DNA from: Prostheceraeus crozeri
Taxonomy: Eukaryota > Platyhelminthes > Polycladida > Euryleptidae
DNA: 64,000 nucleotides
Assembly (NCBI GenBank): GCA_907163375.1
Contig: CAJQUW010007110.1
Coordinates: 186,001 to 250,000, forward strand
Direction of reading: 5' to 3'
Under the pieces are notes generated by a model that searched no databases, was not told the origin of the DNA, and saw only the letters and a program-made list of their open reading frames with translations. A program made the translations under genes and the position numbers. This document shows, in pieces, positions 45,321-57,790 of this stretch (position 1 is its first letter; each line of letters opens with the position of its first letter).

Positions 45321-48300
45321 AAATAATATAGATCATGATGTAGATTGTAATAGGTTTCGGCAATAAGTCGGCTATTTGAATTCTAGTGTCACGGTGAGAA
45401 GAGTGGAATTTGTTAAAAAATTGAATTTTTATAGTTGACTTTTAATGCAGAATTGTTAAAAGGTTAATTTTCAAAAATGATCACACAGTCAAAACACCGT
45501 TATTTCCCCATTTACAGGCAAAATATAGCATTAACAACTGCCTATTTATCAGTCTAGAATTTTATTAATCACTGCACTATTATTATACACAATTGGTTGT
45601 ATAATTGGTAAAATATAAAATACGAGTGTAGTAGGTGTACCAAATATGTGTACATACATACCAAATAATTTTTAGAGTGCAGAAACCGCGAATTGTGTAC
45701 ACAGTGGCTATAAATAAATTAAAAGCTGATATTGATAAGAATTTCAAATTAATATTTTACATGATGACAATGAGAGAAGTAGAGTTGGACTTGGTTGTCT
45801 GAAATTTTCATAATTTTCACATTTCTTTCTATAATATGTGCCCTTATGAAAACGACGCTTGTCCCAATTTAGATTATTTAAGAATTATATTTACAGTGTG
45901 TTTTCAAAAAGCAGCATTTCCTGATTATTACTGATAACATGCATTTGCTTGATGAGTGTGTCAGGATATTGCTTTACAAATATTCCAAAAAAATTCTTGT
46001 TATGCCAATGCAGCATCTTGCTTCTATTATGCAGACGAGTGCAATCGTCAATCATGTATATAGTAGAGTAATATGGCACCATATTTATTTGTCAAATTTC
46101 AAGGGAGAAGATGTATTTGCATACGTGCTGCGGTTCTTGCAAATGTGTAATAGCTTTATTGCTATCTGTATAGTATTATGTATCTTTATAGCATTTGCAC
46201 AAAATAAAAAAAATTTTATTCAACATGTTTATGAATTAGCTGACAAACTCTAAGTAGGCTTAAATGATGTCGAGGAAAATGTAATACCCACTCTACAAAT
46301 ATTTCTTTTATGTCTAGGTAATGTTCAAAATCATGATGGTGTCAATTCCTATCAATTCGTTAGGGATGGCTTTAGATATGTGATCCACTTTTACCAGCAA
46401 GAAAATCATCGCAATCAAAGTAAAAAACGCATTTGGATAATTATGGAACTCGCAATGACAACCACCTAAAATGGTTTTATAAAGTTCGCCCGGCCTGTTT
46501 TGTCGGGAATATTGATGCACAGGATTGGTCCACTCATTCATGACGTATATACCGCACATGCATTAATTATTGATTTGCTTGAATATCAGATGTTTGAATC
46601 TAAATTTGATGACAATGAGCTAAGTGTGGTGTGCAATAAATGTGTAACTGTTGGTTAACCAAACGATAAGCATAGTTATCTTCGAAATAAAATCGTAAGG
46701 ACTTATTTCGTTAAAACCTTGTTTGTGCGACTTCGCAGGTTTCTGCATCATCTAACACGAGGAAAAATTATTGAATTACTTGTACATTACTTTATTGCAT
46801 TTTCTTTAGATTAAGTGGGGGTTGGATTTTTTGTTCGCGTGATTCATGGAGCCGTGTAAGAACACAACTTGGATGTGTGTGTGTGCGTCAAAATTGTGTC
46901 AAGCCATTTGATTCCCGGAATCATACATCGATTAATTTACAGTCACGATTTTAGGAGCAGATGAAAATAATTTTCAAGTTCACACCGCTTTTTACAAGTC
47001 TTAATTGGCACTTGTAATTAGTGCATTAAGGCTGAGTTAACTGCAGTGTAAATCATGGATGTCGTCCATCTGAAATAATCGTAATACAGTGTAAGTTATT
47101 ATGATTTGTTTAACAAGACAACAAATAAAAAACGATGAATTATCCTCGCGTTTGCTCACTGTCGTTGTCAAGCATCAGAGGTACTTAAATGATAAATTGC
47201 AGAGGTGTGCGATTTTCTAGGACTTATTCATTATTGCACTTCATTGTACTCGTACATTGTCTAGTGAAAGTGCACAAGAAAAACAGGGACATGTGATGTC
47301 TATAAGATAATTCACAACAAATATTTTGGATAAAATCATTGATTGATTCAAAAGCATTTAAATTCATGAAGTTATGAAATATGTTTGGAGCTCCAAGCAT
47401 AGATTTTCTAAATTTTAGCCCATTAGTTTAACATAATTAAAACTTTATCAGTTTCCATCTTCAGGAACAATAAATCACATGTTCTTATATATTGTCCGAA
47501 GATAGATGTTGATATCATCGAAAATATATAAGTTGAATAGAGGCATGAAATTTTATACTTTGCGTTCCCAACTTATTTCATAAACAGTGAGCAGCCAAAG
47601 TGGTGTTGGACATATTTGAATATCATTGAGCTACTTGTAAATTGATTTCAAACAAAGGACTGATGAAATCATTCAAATCTTTCATTAAATTTCAATGTGT
47701 AATTAAACTGCATTCCTTTTGTATGAGTGCAGTCTCCGATCTTGATGATTTCATATAACAAGAGCATTTTCGGTAGATATTACTCGTGTGACATTGAATA
47801 ATTCGGAACAAATCGGATGCGTGCACTATGTTAATCATGTTTCATTGGGGTCACCCAATTTGCCGATCATCAAAATTCCTGTTATATTTCAATGCAGCTA
47901 TTCATAGTCAATTTAAATTGGCAATGAATTGCTGAAATGTATACCTGGTGTTTAACATGTGTATTGCTAAAAGGATTTCACATAAAATGTTCAACTCACC
48001 TAAATATCGACCTAAACTTATCGCAAAATGCTTATTGTTAACTTTATGTTGCTCAAGTTGCATACTTCAAAGCTACCACCTGCATTAGATAATTAATTAC
48101 ATTTGAAATTTATTGACAAACAAATAAGTAAATAAACATTGCCATCCATGGAAGCAAACTAGGAGAAACTATCTTCTTCCATATTTACAATTATGAAATA
48201 TTTCACTATCATACTTAGCTGCAGAGTTTTGCGCAAAAGTGTTGAGGGAACCTTAATGGTTCTTATGCTTCAACTGACGCAGAAATGAATCTAGCGAACG

Positions 48301-48512
48301 GTGCCACAGCAACCCCTGATGCATTACCACCGATTTCGAATGTCTGACTTTTGTCTTACAGACACACTTACGTGGAGAGTAGGACTGCACATTATCTTAA
48401 ACGATGACTTTTAAGATTTACATGACATCTCCGATTCAAAGAAATTCACAAACATTACAACCCTGAGACACTACACTCTTCATAATGCAAATGGTGTGAA
48501 AATAATGCTCAC
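45321..48512. other. no gene recognised
   Basis: AT-rich DNA. A plus ORF of 104 codons at 45939-46253 overlaps a minus ORF, and neither shows a family signature. Confidence 0.35.
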
Positions 48513-48774
48513 TGTATTCCTTCTTCGGCTTGTGCAGAAGTGAAAAAATGGATACACTTGGACGTTTCTTTCCTTTTCCGTTTGAACGCTTATCGCTATC
48601 ATCTGAATTATCATCTTCTTTGGTAGTTTCAATGATTATGTTGTGATTATTATCGCCACTATCGTCACTAACCATGCTGGAATCGCCGTAAGACGACCGC
48701 GAAGAATTTAAACATATTTCCTGAGGCACTTTTAGCTGCTGCAACTTATTTTTGCCACAAAGTAACGTCTTCAT
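48513..48774 (-). CDS. candidate first coding exon, unknown product
   Basis: On the minus strand an ATG at 48774 opens an 87-codon segment ending at a GTGAGC donor after GGAATACA. The peptide is rich in Ser, Asp and Lys: a SSRSSYGDSSMVSDDSGD stretch, an acidic EDDNSDDSDK tract, then KGKKRPSVSIFSLLHK. That reads like a disordered regulatory or nuclear N-terminal region, and codon use looks coding. It shares strand with the SLC4A11-like exon 23 kb away and might be its first exon, but no sequence link supports that. The ORF runs past the donor. Confidence 0.42.
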
Positions 48775-49334
48775 ATTAATATATTGATGATGCGTGTAGC
48801 TTTGAAGAATGTCCTTCGATTATCGCCGATGAATGCATTTCATGAAGAAAGAGCCGTTTATAGCAACTGTTGTCTGATGACAGATATTTCTGTTTCTCTG
48901 TGCATTTTTGCGGTGAACGACGCAAGTCAATGATACTTGTTCTTTACATGTAGGGGACGCTTTCAATGTGGTTACTCCAGTCTATCAGATATTTGAAATT
49001 GGATTGGCGCAATCATTGATTCTGAGTTGCTAGTTCTTCTCGTCCAATAGAAAGCGAGATATCAATTTTTTATTTCTCTCTCAATCTCATTCAATCCTTT
49101 TGAATTAATGAGATAAGTAATAAATTCTTCTACGAAGTTATGTCCAAACTTAGACGTTCAAGATTCAATAAAAGTACGGAATATTTCCATGAATTCTCTC
49201 CACAATGGGAAATGGAATTTTAAGGGATGTTCTAATTTAAGGTATTTGGCATTTAGCATCTTAATGTTTTCATCAAAGGTCAATCACTAGTGAGCCGTAA
49301 TGAATTCTGACTGCACCTGTATGTCATTTATTCA
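48775..49334. other. no gene recognised; possible promoter side of the 48.5-kb exon
   Basis: No recognisable TATA/initiator pair or conserved element. It would be upstream sequence if the minus-strand exon is real. Confidence 0.25.
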
Positions 49335-49366
49335 TGAAATTTCTTTATAATCATAAAGAAATTTCA
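49335..49366. repeat. 14-bp perfect hairpin beside a CAAT-type repeat
   Basis: TGAAATTTCTTTAT, loop AATC, ATAAAGAAATTTCA; perfect 14-bp arms. Imperfect repeats of TTTCAATCATTAA follow to about 49420. Confidence 0.85.
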
Positions 49367-49420
49367 ATCATTAATTATTCAATCAATAAATTTCAATCAT
49401 TAAATTTTAATCATTTATAA

Positions 49421-51669
49421 GCTTGGTAGTCATTTATTAAAATTACAGATTTCTTAAGAATTATTGTCATTCTCCGGTGTTGAAACCACAATGAATTAAG
49501 CCACTGTTTTTGTATTTTTGTCATCATGCATGCTATTCAAATTTTGACTGTGTAATATTGAGTGCTATCAGAGTGCTACTACAAAATCTTTGCTTTGAAA
49601 TGACAATGTGCCTGATGCATGCAGCATGAAATTTGTAGTCATCACTTCGAATAGGATTATTTGAAGAGATCGAAGAATGAATGATAATAGACCCACGTGT
49701 TTTTCTTTTGAATTCATCAATTCAATATGAAAATAAGGAATACACGCTGTACATGTAGCAAATTATCTCTCAAGTTGAACGAAAACTAATTGATTGAAGA
49801 GTCATGTGAAGAGGAATATAGCTCTTAACTCAAGCACATGAGTTCTCCCAATGAAGTAAAGTCGTTAAACGGCAGCACAATTCGAAAAAGTACACATTGA
49901 TATTATCAAATAAATATTAAATACAAATAAATTTTAGAATGTATGTATAGTCGCTATGCGATGTGACATTTCAGATAAATAACAAACATCACTGCATGTT
50001 AAACAACTTTCTGAGTTGCTTCATGACATTGGTAGTGGATATCTATCAAACATGTACTTTCAATAAGCGAATGCGGCTCACTAATTATCGCTATTACAAA
50101 GTTTATTACACGTTATTAGACATCGCTATCACTCGCTTTGAAATTGAATTACACAGCTTACTAGGTACTATCAAATTGCCCGATGAATCATTGATAGACT
50201 TTGCTGCACATGTTTGGGAGTTTTTTATATTACGAAATAGAACTTGAAGAGTTTAGGTACAGCAATATCAAAAGCAATTCACTGCAATCGCTTCCTCTGA
50301 AGCATCCTACAATTCAAGCAATAATTCTTGCGAATTGCCGTTCTTAGAATTACTTCGTACCTGCAAAACTTTTATCTTCGAGTAAGGTACCGATTGAACT
50401 TGTAGTACATGTATAGTCTTGACAGGATATCATATTTAGAAAGTTTGTCCTTTTTCACATGAAGAAAGCTTAAATGCCAAATGAGATAAGTGTTCTAGTC
50501 CTGAACTTCATATCAAGGAAACTAGCCATGTTCTGGTTTTGCTTCAGGCGAATTCGCGAAGCTCACAATGACGCAACGAAGTTTCTTATTACATTATGGA
50601 GACATGTGTGCGATTGTCGACAATGATTGATATTTAGCCATATTGATAGAGCTGCATCTAACTGAGCTGCTTCTTAAAGAGCTGCGTTTTTTCTGATTAC
50701 GTAAATAAATGCCTGAATGAAAGATTCGAGCTTTCACGAAACAGCAAAATGCTGTCTTGCGAGCTTCTGTCTCATGAAGCCGAGCCTTTCGAACATAGCA
50801 TGAAATTTGTTTCCTCACTCCCGGCAAGATAACTGTCAGTTGAGCAATTGCAAATATAGGATTATTTGAAAGCTGATGCGGTACGTGATTCACAAAGCAC
50901 ATCATTTGCATTTCTTAGATAGCATAACACGAAATTCAGCATTCCCGGACCCGAAGCATCTTTGCAAACATGATCGGGTATGGGTAGAGACATGGTTCGC
51001 ACACCCAGACTTGCAAGTGAACTTGGGCCAAGATTGGATCCGAAAGTGCTAGAAACTTTGAATCATGGCATGAATCGGAAGAAATTTGATGCAGAACCCG
51101 TCATGTAGAGATTATAATGTGACATATGCAAACAACCCAGTTGGATTTTGTGCGAATCTGTCGTGATCTACGTACAGTAATGCGATAAAAAGGATGCAAC
51201 CCTTGTAACAAAAAAATAATAGAATTTGATTATTTCTCTCACATTAGAATATAGAAAAAAATAAATAACAGAATTATACATTATTTTCGACAGCCCAATT
51301 TAGAATAATATGCTGATAGTATTGACTAGTTGCGTTTCAAGTATTTTATCCGCTTTTACTATTTGAAATTGGTTCAAGCAATTTTGCTTTATTGAGGTTT
51401 ACTATGACCACCACATAGGTATATCTAAACAGAAAGCATATTTAACGGGATACTGCGGTAAAAATCAAACTTAAACTTCATATCATTATATAGAATAGGA
51501 TATACTCGTATATCGTCTAAAAGTAAATCGTTTTTAAGTAATTGAAAATCAGAATATCACATTTTTTAAGAAATCAAAGAAGTCAGTCAAAGCATGTCTT
51601 ATTCATGGAGAAAATCACAAGACAGAAATTCATATAATGAACATCATAGCATTTAGCCTTTTGTATAAA
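49421..51669. other. no gene recognised
   Basis: AT-rich DNA. ORFs at 49963-50247 (plus) and 50594-50911 (minus) are near 100 codons but carry no recognisable motif. Confidence 0.35.
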
Positions 51670-51752
51670 CATGGAACGCACAATTTGTACATCATCATGT
51701 GATGCTCTCATCTTCGGCCCCTTCCCTGCAGAAAGTCGTACTGACGGCCGAA
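51670..51752. repeat. solo right arm of the fold-back family
   Basis: CATCATGTGATGCTCTCATC, TTCCCTGCAGAAAGTCG and GACGGCCGA align with the right arms at 52650-52734 and 26180-26255. No matching left arm is seen, so it is a fragment or the end of a largely deleted copy. Confidence 0.45.
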
Positions 51753-52019
51753 TTAATGCCGACGTAGCTTAGATCAGGAGCCCTCTGATGCAAGCTGCCA
51801 CTTTGAAAAAATGGAGCACATAACTTATGTTAAAAAGTATGCAGTATCACATTTGATTGCAATGGAATCCAATACAGTGAAGTATATTCCGCATTGCCGG
51901 CGATGTAAATGCATGTAATGCAAATGTGGACTGTGAACCAAACTGTATATAACTAAAATATATAATAATCCAAGGATTTGTAATTAATTGCCTGTCAACA
52001 TCTACTTTTCACTCTTGAC

Positions 52020-52734
52020 TCGAGTCTCTGTATGTAACGAGCGAAGCCGAAAATAAGACTTTCATCCTGTGGCTATTACTGGTATGCGCGTCTGCCGAGT
52101 TGTACCTCGTTCCTGTTCTTGACAGATATGATCAAAGAAAAGAAATAATGTGAATGGGAAGAGGATTGAAGCTTTCGTAAAATTGAGATTTTCAATGTTT
52201 CCTCTATTTAGGTGAAAAGTACTAGGTCTAAAGCCATTATCTTCTAGTCGTTCCATTTAACATGCATGTGTTGTCATCAAGTTTCTTGTCGGCAATGTAT
52301 GCGGGAATGTGGTTAAATGTGACTACAGTTGGCCAGAATTTGTGTATGCGGATATTAGGAGACTTTCTAAATGTAAATGTCTTTCATAGATCAATAAAGC
52401 TGAATGTGTTTCAGAGCTTCACGACAAAGTTGGTAGATGAACACATAAGCTCACGACATGTAGATATTCCATGCCAAAATCTGTGACTCGAAATACTTAT
52501 TACTTCTGACTTTAATCAGAAAAAATGCAGAATAGTGCCATTTTTAACGAAAAGCTCAATATGCTTCCCATTGGATTTACATTGTGCTTTTCTTTCATCC
52601 TGTCTGACAAGAAGGGGAGGCAGGTTGATTTTGGCAGACGTGCAGTTTCGTAGTAGCCATAAGATGTGCATCATTCTGTGAAAATCTCAATTTAGACTTC
52701 GTTCACTGCAGAAGCTCGTGGTGGCGGCCGGACC
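52020..52734. mobile_element. fold-back/MITE element, copy C (about 715 bp)
   Basis: The left arm (52020-52185: CGAGTCTCTGTATG, ATCCTGTGGCTATTACT, GCGTCTGCC, TTCTTGACAGATATGATCAA, GTGAATGGGAAG) is the inverted complement of the right arm (52560-52734: CTTCCCATTGGATTTAC, TCATCCTGTCTGACAAGAAG, GGCAGACGTGCAG, TAGTAGCCATAAGATG, TGGCGGCCGGACC). Arms are about 170 bp and the spacer about 375 bp, with no transposase. Same length class as copy B. Confidence 0.65.
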
Positions 52735-53101
52735 AAGTTGAGGAGCACCTCTGTGACTAAATTAAGTCTGTGGAGGTGTCAATAGGACGGCTGAGTTACA
52801 ACTAGGCCGTGTCACCATCTATTTAGTCACATGCTGGCTAATTGTTTTAGAAACTGTGCATGTAGGCTCACGGATGTACGAATTGCATGTATAAGTTAAA
52901 ATTTATGAAATCTTTTATAATTAAATGTGGATGCATCATGAAAAATCCGACTTTCCGTAGTCTAAGGCACGCTAATAGCTTGCACAGACAAGGCCTGGCC
53001 TGTCACAGCTGTTGTTGTTTGGTTGTTTGTTAGATAAGCACCGATTATATGTTCGAATTGGATATATAACGTTTTGAAGAGAGTGTATTCATCAAATGAA
53101 C
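52735..53101. other. no gene recognised
   Basis: AT-rich spacer. Confidence 0.4.
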
Positions 53102-53290
53102 GCACAGTGGCACAGTGGTTAAGTGCTTGGCTTAGCGATCTTTCGGTCCTGAGGTCGAGCCCCGAGAGTGTCAAAGGAAGTCGTCAGGAAAGGCATCCGG
53201 GCTAAAAGTTCACAACGCTACAGTTAAAAGTCTGACCGTGTCAGCACCGCCGAAGCTCCCACTACAGGGGATTAGTGATGTTAAACCATC
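53102..53290 (+). mobile_element. tRNA-derived SINE with body and tail
   Basis: Head: GTGGCACAGTGGTTAAGTGC (A box TGGCACAGTGG) and CCTGAGGTCGAGCCCCG (B box, one T short of consensus). Body: GTCAGGAAAGGCATCCGG, CCGCCGAAGCTCCCAC. Tail: GTGATGTTAAACCATCATCA. This order is typical of animal tRNA-SINEs that borrow LINE machinery. Different family from the 22.4-kb SINE. Confidence 0.7.
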
Positions 53291-53919
53291 ATCAATAATT
53301 GGGAAGAATGTCAATTTTTGTCCAGTAAATTTTGAAAAATAATATTGTACTTGGGATATCTTTGGCATGTTTTTTTCAACATGCGCGCGTAAAATTTGAT
53401 GGCACAATTGATTTTGAGAATTTGCAGACAGAAGAATCAAATTGTTTCAAGTGTCGGCACTGCCACTGTGTGTGACACGACATCCGGCGTACACCACAAG
53501 GCTGCATCATGTCATCCATCATCAGCATTAGCATAAAATCTCAGTTTTGTTCCTGTGAATCTTAATTGGAACCTAATTGGAAACTAGTGACATGCTAGTA
53601 ACAACTAGTAGAAAATTAGTAACATGTCTCTCACTTTGAGATTGTATTCACTGCTAATTTTCCAAAAAGTCAAAAAATGAAAAAATAGAAGTAAAAAACA
53701 GAAATTTTGTAAGCATGCTTAAGCATTTTCGTGATTAATAATTAAAATCAAATGGTCCGGAAATAGAAACCTCTTTGAAAACTTTTTGGCTGAAAGGAGA
53801 ATGATTAATGCATGGTTAATTCATTACACGTCAAACCTTCACGAATGGAAACTCTGTGCATGAATGCAATTGCATGATAGAGCTAGCACATAACATAACA
53901 TATATAAAAAAGTACCAGA
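53291..53919. other. no gene recognised
   Basis: AT-rich DNA; small ACTAGTAAC-type direct repeats at 53580-53630. Confidence 0.4.
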
Positions 53920-55070
53920 TTGAATTTGAAGGCTTGTATTGAACATTTTTTAAATGATAAAAGCCGCGACGTTTCGGATGATGCTGATATAGGATTCCTA
54001 TATTCTACATTCTATCATTTTGTAAGAAAAATGCCTGAAACTAGAAAAGACAGCCAAAGTTCCATCGATGACCTTCACATCAGTGCAGTTATAAGAAATG
54101 AATTACAAAGGTTTAAAAATGAGTTGAGAAATGAATTAGAATCTTTTACTCAAGAAATGCAACTGGTAATCGTGGGTGAAATTAAAAATTTAACTTCAAG
54201 AATTGATCAATAAGAAAGTGAAATTATTCAACTAAGAAATGTAATACTTGGGCAGGAACAGTGGAAATTAAAAGAAGCTAGAAAAAGTATTTCGAACAAT
54301 TTAATAATAAGGCTGAGAGATGACTTACAAGTTTCCATGAAGAAAATCATAATTCGAAAAGGAACTTTATTTGTCGATGAAGAAGCTGTTGACTGTGAAA
54401 ATGCTTTTGCATCAGTTACTTTCGTGAATGTGACTGCGCGCTTCCAATTATTCGAATAGCAAAATATATGCATGTACAAAACTTTCAAATGTACCACGTA
54501 TTTGCTACACAAAAACTAGATATGTTCGTAGCAAGTATAATGAATTGCTCTGTTCTTTAATTCGACTAGCTATGACATTATGACAGTAACTGAAAGCTGG
54601 CTGGACAGCACCACGCATGATCAGGACATATCTTTAAGTAATTTCGATGTCTTCAGGGCCAACAGAGTTGAAAGGAAAGGAGTTGGAATCTGTACCTGGG
54701 CAAATACTGATGTTGAGCTGATCATACGTGCTTCACACGTTCGCATAGACATTTTTCTTGTATATTTACTGCATTATACTTTCCTCATGGAGGTTCAATG
54801 AATGCAAAGGATGAATGGCTCAAATGAATATAGACTATGAATGACGTTGTAATTTGAGGTGATTGCAATCATGTTTCTCCAAATGTTTTCGAAGTAAAGT
54901 TTGCATTGAATGATGTTGTCCTTGATTTCATTCTGCTTTCAGAACACTTACTCTTGCAATTTCACAATGTTAAGTATCATCATACTTTGGCAGCTAGTGA
55001 TCATCTGACACTTCTGTTGAAAACCAAAAAGGCAATTCGTATCAAGTTGTGGGAAAAGGGCATGAAAAGT
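53920..55070 (+). pseudogene. LINE relic: ORF1-like coiled coil plus endonuclease
   Basis: The first part encodes a charged, coiled-coil protein (RNELQRFKNELRNELES, then EIIQLRNVILGQEQ and SNNLIIRLRDD) that resembles the ORF1 of CR1-like LINEs; one stop separates its two halves. The second part is the ORF2 APE-type endonuclease: VTESWLDSTTHDQDISL (catalytic Glu block), FDVFRANRVERKGVGI, GDCNHV (decayed GDFN), LDFILLS and ASDHLTLLLK (His block), spread over several frames. The reverse transcriptase is absent; the relic ends just before a poly-C run. It is a different LINE from those at 33 and 57 kb. Confidence 0.82.
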
Positions 55071-55082
55071 TGCTAATTTATT

Positions 55083-55095
55083 ATGCCCCCCCCCC
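55083..55095. repeat. poly-C tract
   Basis: About ten consecutive C bases in AT-rich DNA, at the broken 3' end of the LINE relic; possibly a MITE end or junction. Confidence 0.7.
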
Positions 55096-56837
55096 GGTTC
55101 CGTCGTGCCTGTTCAATACAGTGTTCTAATTCAGTGTTTTACTTTTATTATATCACAATTCGGAGCACATCTTTGAACGCATCCATCAAAACTAACATAG
55201 CCCAAAATAATTCAAGCTTTCAAAGTCAAGCATTTCAAAAAATTAGCCATGTTTCAGGATCATCCACATAATTTAAAAAGTTAAGCTCTTCACATAATTT
55301 CACAACCAAACAATATCAATTTCAGTATTATTCCTGTCAAATTAACTCATGATCTTCAGTTATGATTCTCTTTTCTCAATTCCCCTTTTAAGCTAACAAA
55401 CGAAAAATGTGCAAACTCAAACAAAATTGAAGCAGTACGCATGAAGAATTGATCAAAGTCTCAATTTAGAATAGCTTACATAAATCGACAGCCCAAGTTT
55501 TTGCTGCAATTGTATATTTAGTTAATGGCTAGTGGTGCTTTAGTAGAATTGAATTTTTGTATTAGTGAGCTATTTTCGGGTGCGATTAGATTTTATGAAC
55601 TGATTAAAGGACATCATTCGCACTAAACTAATCTAGGCCTAGCTTATCTCGCACCACAGTCACACAAAAAATAAATTTGTAACTGCAAATTCACGAATTA
55701 TAACAGCATTCTAGTCTTTCCCACCCTATAATATTTGAAATTGTCGTGATTATTTACGAATGGATGCTTTTTTGAAATCTGTTTGATTGATCATATTTTC
55801 ATCTTCACTACTTCGAACCAATTATGGTGTTGTCGGTTGGCTGGGTAGGCAATGCATCTTCATAAACAAATTTCTTCATCATTCATTACTATTTTGTCGT
55901 TAAGAAATTTATCAACGTCTGTCTTAATAAAGATAGATAGGAATCTTGTCCGCTGATATGAATAAAAAGGACAAATTCACTTACAACTTGAAAATCAATG
56001 AATATACATGTACCCTCTGTCATATTTAACAAACAAACAAACACTGATACCTAGATTTCCCTGTATCAACATAATTGTGCTGTAGTTGTTATGAAATCAT
56101 TTACAAAAAGAAATGTAATAGAGAGAATACAACGCATTGTCCACCCTCATTATCTTTGTACATTATGATATGATTATTGTGCACCAGGAATTCATTTACT
56201 GAAATCTTGATGTATGTTTAAGTTGAGTGTCCCAATGTACCTGGTGCATCCAATATGGAAGCGACATCATCTTTGGGCACCATGTTTATTTGTGGTTCGT
56301 GAATGAATGATCTATACAGCCACGAATTTTTAAGACTGTAAGTAAAATTCAGTAAGAAATCGTGGTATGCTAAACACACGCTTATGTCATAGAGATAGAA
56401 ATGCATGTGATAGTTAAATGCAGAAATAGTGAAATAGGTAGTACTCGTTCGATGCTAAAACCCTATATACGCGAAGTAGAATGAAATAACTTAAAGATAT
56501 GAAGATCATAAAGCTTTCCGACAAGTCGCAACCATTGCTATTCAAACCGCGATCAAATTATAACGCAATATAAGTTTACTTGGGTCTCATACATTCTTTT
56601 GTTTACAATTTGCAATGGATCAATGCAATTTTCGCAATTTGATTGGCAAAATTTTAAAGATGCATGGCAAGCAAAAGTTTGTTATTACAAATTGCATTTA
56701 TAGTACGATACCATTATTAATTAGCTCGTCGCTACGTTGACGAAGGGCAAAATTTAGCTTTTTGAGGTAAGAGCATGCCCGGAGCACGTCTTAGATCCTG
56801 TAAAGCCTTAGTGCTCAACATTTGAAGGGGATCACAT
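55096..56837. other. no gene recognised
   Basis: AT-rich DNA with one TAGGCCTA octamer (55634); no coding or repeat signature recognised. Confidence 0.4.
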
Positions 56838-57010
56838 GTATGATGGACCAATAGAACGAGGTCCAGTCCCACCAAAGAAGCGCTTAGTGAGTCAACAGCT
56901 TAACTAGGTCCTCCCACACAGATCCCGTCAAGTTTGGCTCAAAGGCAGCCCTAGGTTATTCAAAAAGTTTGATACGCCGCGACCATTTATGTCCGCCGGT
57001 GGGAGCGTAT
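56838..57010. repeat. dispersed repeat, copy 2 (partner near 6.1 kb)
   Basis: Aligns with 6125-6312 in the same orientation (GATGGACCAATAG, GTGAGTCAACAG, CACAGATCCCGTCA, GTCCGCCGGTGGGA). The two copies are 50 kb apart, consistent with an interspersed repeat of unknown class. Confidence 0.55.
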
Positions 57011-57603
57011 AGTTATGATATCACAAATATATATAGACGCAATACCAAGTAAACCATAAAACGACATGGATTCAGTTCAAAATGAATTAAAATTGATTGA
57101 GCATTGAATTTAAGCGTGGCAGAAAATCATTTCCCTCAAATACGGAAGGCAATGTGATGAATGGAATTCAATTTGATAAATTGTTGTGAAGCTAGAGCTC
57201 TAGTTGATGAATAAATTCTGCTGTAGCTTCAGACACAAATAAAATAAATCTTAAATCTGGAAACACATGATGACATGCGATCTCGTACGTTTTGAAAAAT
57301 TTCAATCGCAATTATTGTCATTTAGTAAATTCCTGAAGAATTCAATCAATTTCAGAAATAATGAAATGTCTTGAAGGCAACTTTTGATTCATCCCTGTAT
57401 GTATGCATATACAAAAAAGCGCCAAATAAGCTGAAAACATCGATTTCTGTCTGAAATTTCTGCACAAGGAAGAAAGAAAAATTAAATAGAAATAAGAATT
57501 CGACGTGTCTAAACAAATGACAGTGAGTGATGTTATTTGATTACTTATGCATACATTGAAAATCATCTTTATGAAAGTGTTGTGTTGTGGTGCTATATAT
57601 TTA
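57011..57603. other. no gene recognised
   Basis: AT-rich spacer immediately 3' of the LINE. Confidence 0.4.
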
Positions 57604-57790
57604 GTACTGTCAAAAGTCAAAAGTCAAAAATGTTTATTTCCAAGAACATTGGAAAACAGGAGCATGTGTGCTCACATACATAAAAAACATAGTTTGATGG
57701 CAGAAAACAGCGTGCGGTCGGTGTTGTTAAAATATATTCTGAACAGGAAGGAGAGGAGAATTGACGAAAATAAATTTCCAGATTTCATAT

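Noticed and set aside
56838-57010. terminal inverted repeats joining 5.85 and 6.31 kb (or 56.74 and 57.01 kb)
   Set aside because: Only scattered short matches between the proposed ends; not better than chance by eye.
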